A DNA stretch of 64,000 bases from Pelodera strongyloides (lineage: Eukaryota; Nematoda; Chromadorea; Rhabditida; Rhabditidae), in NCBI GenBank assembly GCA_036852015.1, contig JAANDG010000055.1, positions 1-64,000 of the forward strand, read 5' to 3'. Every line of letters starts with the position of its first letter. The stretch's first letter is position 1. This document shows positions 46,458 to 59,100 of the stretch, one piece after another. The notes under the pieces were generated by a model. That model did no database searches. It was not told the DNA's origin and saw nothing but the letters and a program-made list of their open reading frames with translations. A program made the position numbers and the translations under genes.

Positions 46458-46620
46458 GAGAAATCCCGGTCGGGTTTTGAAACACGTCGAGTACACCAGC
46501 ATTCTTATACAGCGTATGCAAATGAACATAAATTAGAATATAAATTAGCATAAGTATGCAAGAATTCTGAATTCAGTTGTCCACGATGCGTTTCAAAAAC
46601 CGACCGGTATTTCGCTTTAA
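46452..46620. mobile_element. TTTAAAG-terminal MITE joined to the previous one (family B)
   Basis: TTTAAAGAGAAATCCCGGTCGG then TTTTGAAACACGTCG; right end GATGCGTTTCAAAAACCGACC and CGCTTTAA. Overlaps the preceding MITE by the six bases TTTAAA only. Carries ATGCAAAT at about 46516. Confidence 0.92.
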
Positions 46621-49600
46621 GTCTTCTTTTTTTCAAGAATAATAGTAGGAATAAGAATAAGGAAAGTTAAAGTTTTTGCTCTGTGTTCTGCTTCACGGTT
46701 ATGTTATGCTCAAAATTTCCAATAACAAATATAATAAATAATAATTAAAAGCAAAGGGTATGTTTCTATTGTAATTGCAACTTATAGTAATGTACTAAAG
46801 GCACAGTCCCACGTGCTGATTACGGTAACTAGCTGAGCATATTATGCAAAACGGTTTTCACAGCCGCGTTTGAGGAATCTGGGAGATTTATCTCAGACAA
46901 GTTAAGGAAAACTTTTTATACGTGGCATGAGCCTCTAAGACAAAAAAAATTACGGTGCGCTCATATTTATTTGCTCATTTAGTAACTCAACACTTTTATT
47001 GCGTAGGTTTTGTGTATATAAATTGACATCACTACCGCATTCCAAAGCGTCCAAAGGTTCAAATTTACCATTTTGTTTACCCAACCAAAATTGCCCACTC
47101 AGAATTAGTTTACCCAATCAAGTGTGCCTTTTAGTCTAATTGAATTTGTTGTTCGTTTTTTGTTGTCCAATGACGAACGCTCTATTTGTTAGACAAATAA
47201 ATGCGCATTAGTTGATGTATACAGTAGATACTGATGACTTTACGCACGCCCTCGCGGGAGGGTATATAAAACGGACAACCGGACAACATCCCTTTAAAAT
47301 ATATTTTAGATTGAACTCAACATCCCTTTAAAATACATTTTTGTTGGATAGACTTTCCCAAAATATCATGTTGCCGCATTAGTAAATATCCATATGGCAT
47401 ATTTGCTTCGTATCAGTACCCAATTTCTGTATAGAGTTCCATTCCTATCTTTTAATTATTATTAGATCATGGTGGTGTGATACTTGGGCGAACACAGTTT
47501 ACTTATTTACACTATTTAAGTTCTTATTCATAGTTGTAGTTTAATTTGACAGTGTTCTTTCGTTCACCAAACAAATATAGTGCCATTCGGATCTGATAAG
47601 CCATTACAAAGCGTCATCTTTGAATATAACGATAGGTGCAAATTAATTGCCAGTTTTGCCTTTAGGAACACAAGCAAACTCGGCTGGCATAGGATTTTTC
47701 CTTGCCCTTTTTTTGCATAACTGTTTGTTTTAAAAAAATTTGACAATCCAAAGAAATTCCCGTTGTAATACTGGTTTAACCTTTCCATTGTTTACGCTTG
47801 CAGTTTCAGGCGGCCAGCCGCCGGCCTATGTTGATTATTTTTCGCCTGCTTATGCTCATTTGCATACAACATATGGGAAGAATGCAGTAATCCCAACATA
47901 CTCTAGAACATAGTTGAATCCGGCTTCTACCTGAATTTAGTTTATTTGTTGAGCTTATAGGTTACCTCTGAGTTTACGGTTCCTTCTTTTAACAAGCAAA
48001 TATACAAACAAATAGTTTGAGCAAAGGAAGCAACTATTCGTGGTTGAGTGGTAGTGTTGGGCTAATATAACAAGAGACCGGTACTCTCGAGCCATCTTGA
48101 AGCTAGAAACTTGCAAACCAATACACGATTGTTCTTGACGCTTTAGTGATTTAGTCAGTAAAATTCTTGCGCAAATTTTGGTGCTTACTCATGATACATG
48201 GTTTTAAAGCAGAATAACATCCGGTTTTTAAAACGATGTTCTGTAACTGCATTCCATGCATCATACGCAAATAGATCAGGGGTTCTATTTTCGCTAGATG
48301 GACGGTTTTATAGCTTAGCTCACTCCTAATATAAATGGATGGTATAAGGAAGGGTTAAACATTATAGGTTACGGTAAGACTTATCACCTTATCATCAAAT
48401 GTGTTTATTTAATAGTAAAATATCTGCTTCGCATCAAACCTTTTTCTCACACTCCTTATCAAACTTCTCGGAAATATGGGACCATTTTGAATGGTTATTA
48501 CCTTGCTTATTGCCTTATACTTTTGATTAAAATCCACATAAAAGTGCGATTTTCTGACATATTTCAATTTTCTTGTCTTTCATATTCCTTTAGTTTAGTT
48601 TCTTATTTTGTTATTTATTTTATTTGCTTGGAAATTATACTTTTATGTACTAATATGAATCAAAATTTCCTTGACACGGAATTTATCTTTTACAGTTTTG
48701 TTATTTCCTATTTACTGTAATTCCAATCATAATACAGCGAAATCACCCGGAAGCAAATAAAATAAAGAGCAAAGTTTACTTTCACAATGTCTATACATAA
48801 TAAAATGATGTATTCATAATTATTTGTTATTTGAACTTGAACGCATATGTTATGTATTGTTTTGGTCTTCCATCTCGTGATTATGTTAAACTGGTAATAT
48901 ATAAATAAATTTAAAGCAGAACTCTTCACTATTTTTATGAGCTTTTTTATGCATGGCCAAGTCACCGTTTTGATCCTCTTGTTTCTATTGAACGAATTTT
49001 CTGTTCGTGCGCTCGTGGCTCACCTGTGGCCCGACCTGGCGTGTGTGCTGCGCACTTTAAGCTCAAACACTGTCACTTCCCTGCACTGTCATTTTTATGT
49101 ATTATATGCAAATTTCTGTGGCTAGACCGTATGATGACTCACTACACTACCATAGAAGACAGCCACAAACTATAATCGTATGCAAGTTTGTGATTTATGT
49201 CGAATCCTATGATGAGTTTCCCACGCGCGCACAGAGACAGTTTTTTCCCTCAGACTTGATCTTTGGTACCAATATTATATTTGCATTTCTCTTCATTTTT
49301 TTATAACGTTGCCTTTCGTATTATCTCGATGCTCTGCATCTTATACCCTCTCCGTTCTACAACTTTCTTTGGCGTTCTCTCGCTCTTCTTCATCTTATAC
49401 TCTCTTCCTTCTAGCATTGTCTATGATGTTCCCTCGATGTTCTGCAGTTTATGTTCTCTTCAGGTTGTGTTATATCTCTCAGCTTTAAAAATCAGCCGCT
49501 TCAGTTTACCCTTCACACTAAAATACATAGAGCCGAGGCGTCTCCGGGGTTACAGATGTACATGCAGATGTTTTCCGCGTCTGAACCCTGAACTTTTGCT

Positions 49601-50011
49601 ACAATGAAGACAAATTAATTTTTCTTAGTTTCTTGAATATCATAGACTTCTTAATTACGCGTTACAATCCATCTTACATTAACGTTCTACCCGCACATAT
49701 TTGAACTTTAAATTTTGAGGCTACCGTAACACATCCTTTGATAAATTGTCATAATGCAGCCTATTTTCCATGCTTGCATTTATGGTTTATGCTTTTCTTT
49801 TCATCAATAAACGATAGACACCGTACATGATCTTGACATGCGCACAACTTGCGCACAAACATGTGTTTAACTACTGAATTTCATAATGTTCATTGCTTTT
49901 TTATTTCGAAAATTTATCTAATTCTCGTCCGTTACGCGACCGCGCCGTTGTGGTTACTGTAATATCATCCACATTTCAGACTTGGTCTAAACCTTTGGTC
50001 TTTCTTCATCA
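46621..50011. other. Gene-poor DNA upstream of NADK2
   Basis: No coding exon recognised. At 48047-48110 is a tRNA-like relic (A box TGGTTGAGTGG, weak B box CTCTCGAGCC). At 48203-48240 is a lone MITE end (TTTAAAGCAGAATAACATCC). The NADK2 5' UTR probably includes 49980-50011, which follows an ATTTCAG acceptor. Confidence 0.4.
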
Positions 50012-51291
50012 ATGGGTGTTGTGGTGGAAAGTTCAGAAGAGGCTGTTAGGGCAGGGCTGCAGACCTTGACCCTCCAGTCATCCAGTACTGATCTCTTCCA
50101 GCAAGCCATACCAGTGGTAAGAGAACTTATTTGTTCATTAAAGCGGTACGGCACGTGGTCGTGCTCATCTGTGTAATTCCAGGACAGCAATAGGTGTGAA
50201 ACTGTGAAGCATTGGTAGCAGCACAAGGATGATATCAAACACCAAAAATATTTACCGGGACAAAGATTTTTAAATCTGTGTGTAAAAGTTTATTTGCAAA
50301 TATTTCTTATCTCCACCCTACCGTCTATTGTTTTTTTTTTTATTCAAGCATGTCTTTTTGTCGGCGAAATTCTACAGTATTTAGGTTTAGTTGTAAAGCT
50401 CACCCCATTTTGTGTAAAGCACTGACGGGTCGAACGTTGAAGCGAACCCAAACATTTAGCGTGACAAAAGAGTGACTTACAGTAACCTGCATCTACGCCA
50501 AACAAATACCTAGTTGTTTGAATTTTCAGAAATTGAACCGTGTTCTAATTGTGGCCAAGAAGACTAGATGGGACTACGAGCGGGAAAAACATGAAAAACT
50601 TTCTGAAACTCAATTTGAAGAACTGCTGAGGTGAGAGTTGATTTGCTCGGCGAGGTGTATTGAGCTATATATGTACCTATTTTCTACTGTAAACTTGATG
50701 TGTAGTTGAACTGGAGTCATTTTAAAACGTTCGTCCACATCTAATGGATGTCCATCTATGCATGTGCATAGTCTTCACTTCCTGACTCCAACAAATAGTC
50801 TGCTTTGAGCGGGCGCAATTCTGCACCTGTGGCGCATCTGCAGCGCCTTCCGAGGACAGATGTGCTGTGTTGCCTCATGTTTGCGCCATGATTTCGCCGC
50901 GCGCTTGCACACTTTTCGCTCCCATAGGTGCGCGGCGTTATCGGCGAGTTTCATACTGTATTCCCGCTTTACTGTATAAACAATATTTTTGTTAAGGTCA
51001 AGAGGAACTGACGTGGCTGAACTGAAGGCCAAGCACGAAAAACAGAAACGGACAATATTGGATGGGATCGCTCACAAATTACAGTAGGTTTATTTACTTT
51101 CTCTCTTTGCCTTCTCCAATCTACCGTTCTCTTTCTACCTTTTTCTCTCCTCCGCTCCCTCCACCCTTGGCATTTTTTATGCATATACCTCTCTCTTTAG
51201 CATCTCTTTCCCCATTCTCTCTCTTCTGTATTCTCTCTATATCTATTTCATTGTATATCTCTCCACCTCCGCCGTTCATCTGATTCGCTCT

Positions 51292-51323
<32 letters not shown>

Positions 51324-53868
51324 TTCTCCTCTCTTCTGTCCGTATTTGGCTTCTCTCTGTCCCTGTTAGTGATGCAAGCATTATCTCTCCCACTGCGCTC
51401 ATGTACCCTTGATCAATGCACGATTGAAGCCTTGTGGGAACGATGGAAATCACATGATTTTATCTTTTCTCTATTCCAAATCAATCAAATATGGAGTGAC
51501 TTTGATCATTCCAAAAATTCCTGGAGTTGTTTTTGAGCCCTTCTTTATGTGTGACATGGTTGCGTGAGAAGATACGAGATAATGCGCACGTTTAAAATGC
51601 TTACACTGAATAAATGTAAGATCTAGTTGATTTATTGGATAACAAAAATAAGAGTCTCTAACATGTTATTCCGGTTGTTACCGACGTTCCACTAGTTAAA
51701 CAATGCATTGTACAAAACTTCAACACAAGGTTTTTTCCCGGGGTGTCGGCTTTTGGAATAAGTTTTTTCCTTGTGGAAAGCATGTTTACCTAACATTAAT
51801 ACTAATTATTAATCCTTCCCAGGGCCCACAATATCAGCTTTGACTACCTAACTGCCACCAACTACCCCAAAGTGATCGGAAATGCTGATTTGGTACTCTC
51901 AGCTGGTGGAGATGGTACATTCCTTACCGCTGCCGCTCTGGTAACAAACCCGGAGAAACCAGTGATCGGTATCAACACGGATCCTATTGGGTAAGGAGAA
52001 GGAGACCCCTCATTAGAGTTGGGTAGCACTGTTAGATTACCACCGGGTAAAGATCTTTGATACCCTAGGGAGCAAGCTCCTCAGAGTAAGACCGTAAGAC
52101 ATTTGCAGAGATACTCTGGTAATACCGCAATAATCTTCGAGTGTCGAGAGTGTCTCCGAATAAGTATGGCGCGTGACTTCGAAACTTATGCTAGACAACA
52201 GCTTCCCGTTCTATATATTCAAATTTTTGTCCGTTTTGGGAATTTCCACCACAAAAAGGAACACATTTTACATACAATAGATTATAGTGCAGCTGTCCAG
52301 CACACGTTTTATAAAACAACGTGTCATACCGCTTTAAAAATCCCCATACGCAAAGAGTATCTGCGCATACGTCCTACTCTTAGGCCTTTCTCCGCATGAC
52401 CGGTTTACGTACCCTTTATGAGGCTAGAGAAACAACAACGTGCATAAAACCAATGTACAAATATGATTCTGTTTATTATGCTGATCCATCAATTAATAAA
52501 GTCTAAAGTTTAATTACCTTCAATTTAATCACATGTAAATAGTCTCACGTTAATTTGGCAGACAATGGGAAAATAAAGAATGTTTTTCAACATTTTTTGA
52601 TCATTTTCTGCGCAACTTTCAAAAATTTTAAGCTCAGTTCAAAATATATGGTTTTCAAAAAGTGCCTTCAAGATCGGTTTAGGCACGTGACCGCAAAACT
52701 GCTTTTTTTTTATTGCTCTGTTTTACTACAGAAGCATCTAGCGTAGAAAGGAAGTAACTGCTTTTTGCCTAGTTTACCTTTACTACAGAAGCTACTTAGA
52801 ATTTTTGGGCCTCTACGGTAAAGTACAGATAGAAAAGCCAAATAACAATAGTGTTTGTTAAATTAATGATTTTATTTACAGATCGGAAGGTCACCTTTGT
52901 GTTGGAGGCAAGAATCCGCCTACCGACCTAATTGAACGGCTTATTAGAGGAGAGTTTAGGTGAGTTACCACTGGTACCACAGGGTTAGGTATATGTACTC
53001 AAGAAAGGGATAGATTCACGAGAATTTCAAGTTCTCATACAATCTGACCTTAAAAACCATTGATATTCTAGTTCCGTGTATGTCCAACAGTTGATTTTTT
53101 CTTATGTTGAAGGGCATGAAGAGAAGATTCTTTTAAGTTACACGTTCCGTTTAAAATAACTAATGTGTTCAGTTGGATGTTCCGCAACCGCATCCGTGTC
53201 ACTATTCTAAACGGCAGACATAAAAGCACATCCGATAAGATACTCGCTCTCAATGAGGTGAGCCATCTACCTTCAAAGTTTATTGATTAATAATCATTGT
53301 CATTGTTTTGTTTGTTGTTTACTGAAGGGTCTACGTCTTGGGTTACTGATTGCTTATGTAAGACTTTATCAGTGTATAACTTTGTCTTTTGCTATTGATT
53401 CTATAATCTTTATTTACTTACCAATATATAACCTTGTCTTATGTATTCTAGGTGTTCATCGGCGAGCGTGAGGCGGCCAAAGTCTCCTACTACGAGGTGG
53501 CCATCGATGATGGAGAGATGGTCAAGCAGAAGAGCAGTGGGATTGTTGTGTGCACGGGCACCGGATCCCCAGCATGGTAAGTATTTAGTAGGATATTATT
53601 AGGAAAAGTGCGCCGCACACTTTATTTTCAAATACCAGAATTCGCACCAAAACCACGTTTCATACCGCTTTAACCGTGGGATCTTTCAGGAATATGTCCA
53701 TGAACCGAATGGAGCAGGACAATGTGAGTTGGATGTTGGAAGTGCTCAAGGGAATGGGGATCAACCTCCCTGGGGATATGCAGTCACTGGCGGGACAAGT
53801 AGCCGAGAGAGTGAATAGGAGACTCACTTTCGATCCCGATCATCCAAGTAATCTTTAAATTTCTTCCC

Positions 53869-53948
<80 letters not shown>

Positions 53949-54451
53949 GAGGGACAAAAGTAAAGTGAGTGAAAAGGAAATATTGGAGGAATGAAGACAT
54001 GTCCTATATTTTCAGACATGATGTTCACAATCCGAGAACCTATTTTCAACGCTACATTCCCTCGGACAGCGAGCCGGGGATTCGCCTCTAGGTTGAGGTT
54101 AAAAAGCAGGTAAGAACAAAAAATTACATTTTTACATAAGCCTGTTAGCTCAGTCTTTTACCGGAACTTTTTGATTACGAAAATCCACTCGCTCAATGTT
54201 CAGTACAAATAAACTTTATTTGTGCGCTGGCCGGTTTACTCTGTTACCAATTACATGCGCCTAATATACAACCCCAATTTCGAATGGGTATGTCCAGATC
54301 CATATGTAATATTCTAATTCATTCAAAATTCAGGTGTTCCAATGCATATTTGGTATTGGATGGCACCCGAAAGATTCCCTTCAACCACGGAACAGAAGTT
54401 TTGTTGGAAATTTGCGAAGGAGATGCACTGAAGACAATTACACTGCAATAA
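50012..54451 (+). CDS. NADK2: NAD kinase 2 (NADK2-type), 372 residues
   Basis: Phosphorylates NAD to NADP; the animal family is mitochondrial. Ten exons close in frame: 50012-50116, 50530-50630, 50997-51083, 51823-51990, 52882-52959, 53173-53257, 53452-53576, 53690-53847, 54016-54109, 54334-54451. Key signatures: VLIVAKKTRWDYE, catalytic SAGGDGTFL, VIGINTDPIGSEGHL (the NADK2-specific NTDP...SEGHL), ALNEVFIGEREAAKVSYYE, KQKSSGIVVCTGTGSPAW, and C-terminal MMFTIREPIFNATFP with AYLVLDGTRKIPFNHG. The start is fixed by an in-frame TAA at 49988. The N-terminus (MGVVVESSEEAVRAG) is acidic and lacks the Arg-rich leader expected for import, so localisation is open or an alternative first exon exists. 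Shorter than the human protein (about 440). Confidence 0.95.
50805..50942. repeat. GC-rich GCGCC/GGCGCA island in an NADK2 intron
   Basis: GGGCGCAATTCTGCACCTG, TGGCGCATCTGCAGCGCC, TTTGCGCCATGATTTCGCC and CATAGGTGCGCGGCG contrast with the AT-rich surroundings. Similar islands lie at 20330, 37290, 58424, 59180 and 63290. Probably a dispersed repeat; ends undefined. Confidence 0.5.
52160..52338. mobile_element. Diverged MITE (family B) in an NADK2 intron
   Basis: Left end AAGTATGGCGCGTGACTTCGAAAC, right end AAACAACGTGTCATACCGCTTTAAA. The left TTTAAA is lost or altered. Confidence 0.55.
53877..53945. repeat. (GA)n microsatellite in an NADK2 intron
   Basis: Two GA runs split by AAGTAAACT, between the exons ending 53847 and starting 54016. 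Confidence 0.92.
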
Positions 54452-55048
54452 TATGCAAATTACGGATATCAATGGTAATATTAATCCTGCGATGAGAGAT
54501 TTTCTGTAAATGATTGAGAGCAAAATTACGGTAGCTAAAATAACACGGTAATTTTTGTAAACTGCCCATATTTAATATTTTTCTGGCAACACGGACCCAT
54601 GTGCCTAAATAATATACAGCGTACCTACTACATAACTAGCATCATTGTATTTACATGTGTATTATTCCAACATTGACTTATAGCTTGGTTCGAGTGCGGG
54701 CTTGTTTTCGCGCGCACGCCTTTGTGCCACATGAGAAAATATATCACAAATTTGAAGAAAATAGGGTGCAGCAGCGGTGCCAAAACTATTCCAAAACAGG
54801 GTGCACGGTTCGCCCACCCCTGGCACTCTTATCGCACACCTATATAGTGATCGTGTGCCTGCCGTTATATAATGACTAACAAGAGTATCACTCGAAGAGA
54901 GTTTCATGTTTTATAGCGCATGCCGATTTCATTTCTATTTTATCATATTCAGTCTTTGTTTAGCACTCTTCGCTATTGCATTCATACAGTTATTTGCGTT
55001 GTCAATTATCGGTGAAACATTTTTGCGAGTATTCACGTGTTTTAATCA
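54452..55048. other. NADK2 3' UTR and unassigned DNA
   Basis: No gene seen on either strand. Confidence 0.4.
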
Positions 55049-55216
55049 TTTAAAGCGGTATGGCAGTCGGTTTTCGAAACATATCCTGAACGTTGTTTTC
55101 TCGTGTAGTGTAGAACTGGTGCTCGGTTTTTTAGTCTAATTATGTTTATTTGCACACAACATACGAAAATGCAATGGTCTAAATACGTTTCAAAAACTGT
55201 CCGTTATTTCGCTCTA
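55049..55216. mobile_element. TTTAAAGCGG-terminal MITE (family B)
   Basis: TTTAAAGCGGTATGGCAGTCGG then TTTTCGAAAC; right end TACGTTTCAAAAACTGTCC and TTATTTCGCTCTAA. Confidence 0.75.
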
Positions 55217-56141
55217 ATCAAATAATTTGTTGTATAGATTGTTGTGTATGCCTCCACTCACCAGTTAGTGTCAAATATTGTCTAATGCAGCTTTTCTAGT
55301 ACGGGAGTTTATACTCTAAATTGTATTACCAAATTTTTCCATGAAACTCTTTACTTTGAACATTTTTTAGAAGATTTTATAGTATTATTACCAGAAGTGC
55401 ATTTAATTTGATAATTAGGAGAGGAACTACATTAGTGGATCTCAATAGATAAAATATATCACGAGAGCAGCTACACTTTCTAAAATGTACGCTCTGCCAC
55501 GTAAACTCCTTAACTTCGAGCAGTAATTGCCTAATTATGAGGTTCACGTAAATTTGGCGGGACTAGCTACCTTGGTTTAGAACTAGAACACATTTGTCCA
55601 GCATTTCATTGCAACCACTTTTGTTTTGGTCATATTTTAGGGAATATTTCTTTATATGAATTCACTGACTAGGGTTTAATTTAGGAGGTCAAGTTTCCAT
55701 GTAACTGACTAAACATTCCTTATTGATTTTGTTCACTTATAAATGTTTATGAAGTCACTTTCAATTAGTATTTGATCCTCTACTTGAAAACTAGTAATAT
55801 TTTATTGCATTTATGATTTACTTGTGATTCTGATTGAAATAAATGTTTTGTTTTTATTTTTTAGTAAGGGTGCCAACGTATAAATACAAGATAGAACTCA
55901 AAATTATCATCTACAAAAGTTCCTGTTGAAAGACACACACCGATACGCTAATTATGAATGGAAAAGTACCAGGCGCAAAATCCAAAAATATTGCATTCTA
56001 CCATATACATATTTGACACGGAGAATCAGATGGAGTGATCAAAGATTGGGGTTGCCGAAATTGGGCCCGACACTTCAAAGCGACCTCTTTATTGATTCTC
56101 ACTTTCAGTACTCTTTTCTCTTTCGAACTCTTTATTCCCTC
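55217..56141. other. Unassigned DNA, 3' flank of the minus-strand gene
   Basis: Includes AGTAAGGGTGCCAACGTATA with TAAATACAAG (55863-55890), which recurs at 60100-60125; this short shared block may be a repeat. No coding exon. Confidence 0.4.
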
Positions 56142-59100
56142 TTATTTCTCAGCACTCTTTTTCTCTTTCGAACTCTCTTGTTTATCGCAGTCTTCTGTCG
56201 CCGGCATCTTGTCATCCACATTCAACGATTCGACATTATCCATTGTGTCGTCGTCAACCTAAATCCATAAATTTTATTTCCGAATAAGAATATTTACAAG
56301 AGAGAGGAGAGAGCGAGAGAGAGAGAGAAAGAGAGAAAGAGATAGAGAGAGACAGAGAGAGAGAGAAAGAGAGAGAGAATAGAGAGAGAGCGAGTCCATT
56401 GGATTCTCCAGATGACTAGGTTTTGGTATAAAATTTTAGCTCAGCCTTAGCTCTAACAAATTCTACAACTTATTAGTTAGTCACAAACTTGCTTACATTA
56501 AAGCGAATGTCAAGCCTGATTCACAGATATTCTATAACACGCTGTCACAAATACCGTAGTCTACAAAATTTTTCTCGCGCCGCTCTCCTCGTTTTCTTTG
56601 CTGACTTAAAAAAATTTCTCTCGCGCCCTCCTCTTTTTCTTTGCTGTCTAACAGCAAACGGTCCTGCGGACAGAGAATTTGTTCTGATTTTGTCCAAATG
56701 ACCAGAATCCCATATTGAAGGAGTTTTTTGGAGGGGTTTGAAATAGTTTTTCTTCTTATATGAAAGTTTTTGTTTATTTTTATTGTCACTTTCCTTACCT
56801 TCAAAACATACGCTTTTTTTGAGCCCAACATGAAAAACCGGCTTGACATTCCCTTTAAAGGGTCAGGCCCATTTCAAATGACCCCTATTTTTGATGATTC
56901 CATCTGATTCTCCATGTCAAATATAGTAGGATGCAATGTTTTTCTAATTTTCAAGCCCAAAATTCACGCACTATTCAGAAATTTACCGTGGGCAGTCATA
57001 CCCAACTATCTATCGCAGTTGGCACGCCAATTCGCGCTCATTGGCCATCATCACAATTGCCACGCCCAATAGAGCATATTGTCCAATTAGCGCGAAGGGG
57101 CGTGACAACTGCGATAAATAGTTGGGTATGACTGGCAATGGTAAATTGCTGAATACTGCCTGAATTTTGGGCTTGAAAATTAGAAAAATATCGTATCCTA
57201 CTATATTTGACATGGAGAAGCAGATGGAATCATCAAAAACAGGGGTCATTTGAAATGGGCCTGACCCTTTAAGGTTAACTTTCCCCTTTTCTGTCTACAT
57301 ATAACAATGAGGTAATTATTTATAATTAGGCAATTAGATAGTTAGATAATTAACAATGAGAAAGGCTTACAGTACGTGCTCCGGCCGTACCAGCAGTATT
57401 AGCGCCAGTCATTTCTTGAGAGGCAGTGAACTTCGAGTTCGACAGTCCTTTTCGCGTACCGGGACGCTTAGATTCCGTTCTCTGAGTCGTTTCATCATTT
57501 ACCTATTCGGTACGGTATGGTACGGTACTGTACCGTACGGTACGATACGGTACTGTACGGTACCGTACCGTACGGTATGTTATGGTACTGTACGGTGACC
57601 AATAAGAAAATCGGAGGTTTACAAAGAGATATAGTCGTGTAGTAGCGAGTAAGACATATTATTATTGATTCATGTCCATTGACATAATAGTATTAATTAT
57701 GATAGTGCTACTGTTCAACTGTATATATGCTATAACAAACACGAAGTACGAAAACTGTTTTAGGGCCTACCATTTTCTTGCTTAGCGTCACTTCTTTTTG
57801 CGTTGGCTCCTCAATTAGATTCGTTTTCTTTCCCGACTTCATTGAAGCTTTTTGTGAGGCATTCTCTTTTGATTTAGTTTGCTGGAAATTAATAATGAGG
57901 TGAAGCTTTAAACATATCAATGCGGAATCACGCTTACGCTCTTACGGAAACTTTAGGAGCATCTAAGTGTTAGTACTTCTGTGCCAAAGTCATATAAGCT
58001 CTTGTAATATCAATATGGCTCATCTTAAACTACCCATAATACTAACTCTGCAGAAGACCACGATTTTTTAAAGTTAAACTGATTCTAAGTGGCAACGATA
58101 AACGAAAAGTAGCAGGCACTTCGTAACATGGACGTTGCGAGCTTCCTAAGTCTAAGCCAATCTTCGGGCCCTTTTCAACTACCCACCTTGTCTGCTGAAT
58201 TATCTTTGATGTCCTTTTGAGCTTCTAGACTACTCGTGGTAGTCTTAGCTTGTGCATCTTTACCTTTCGCTGGTAAGGGTTGACCACTAATAGATGCCCC
58301 TTTCTGAAAATATGTAATTTTCAAAAGTTAGGTGACTTAGCGTTACGGTCAATTTAATTGCTCCATTATTGATATGAGTGAATGTGCGCCGAATGAGCGC
58401 CATGTGTGGGCCACATGTTATATCATGTGGCGAACCTATGGCGCACCTTCTTACAACCTTAGGTTTTTCCGCCGCCACTAATTCGCATATGATATTCACG
58501 CATGCTGCGTGTCGCGCACCTATGGCGCACCTTCTTACAACATTAGGTTTTGCCGCCGCCACTAATTGGCAGACCGGTTAATTTTCCGCGGCGACTCGGG
58601 GAGTGTGCATTATGTTTCGTGTGCCGTAGTGCACCTCAATGAACTGTATCTACATACACATTGCGCAACTAAGATTCACATAGGGTACTACCGAGACCTA
58701 GTTTATTATGTATGTAGTTATTTTCTCACCATTGTCGAGTCTTTTTTAATCGAAGGCGGCCGACTTATCGATTTGTGTTTTGGTTTGCTATCCGAACATA
58801 GTAGTAGTGTACTGGTAAGTATGCAGACGCACGCCAGGTGGAGTACGGGTTCGAAGCCTGCGAGCAGCGTGCTGCCGCCCTCGCATAATATCATTGTCAT
58901 ATACTGAAATTGGCATTGTAAGGGATAAATTGATATGTTTAGCAGTTGTCTGGTCTCTGGTCTATTGTTTCCGAGGCCATTTACATATGTGACGCGTGGT
59001 AATACAGTCATCCAAAAAAAAACGGTTTTAAAAACCGGTTGTTAAACCGCTTCAACAGTAGAATAGACACAAAATGCATACCCGATTGAAGTGAAATCTT

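Noticed and set aside
48047..48110. Functional tRNA gene
   Set aside because: The A box is good but the B box is poor and no full cloverleaf could be drawn. The same applies to 58800-58875.
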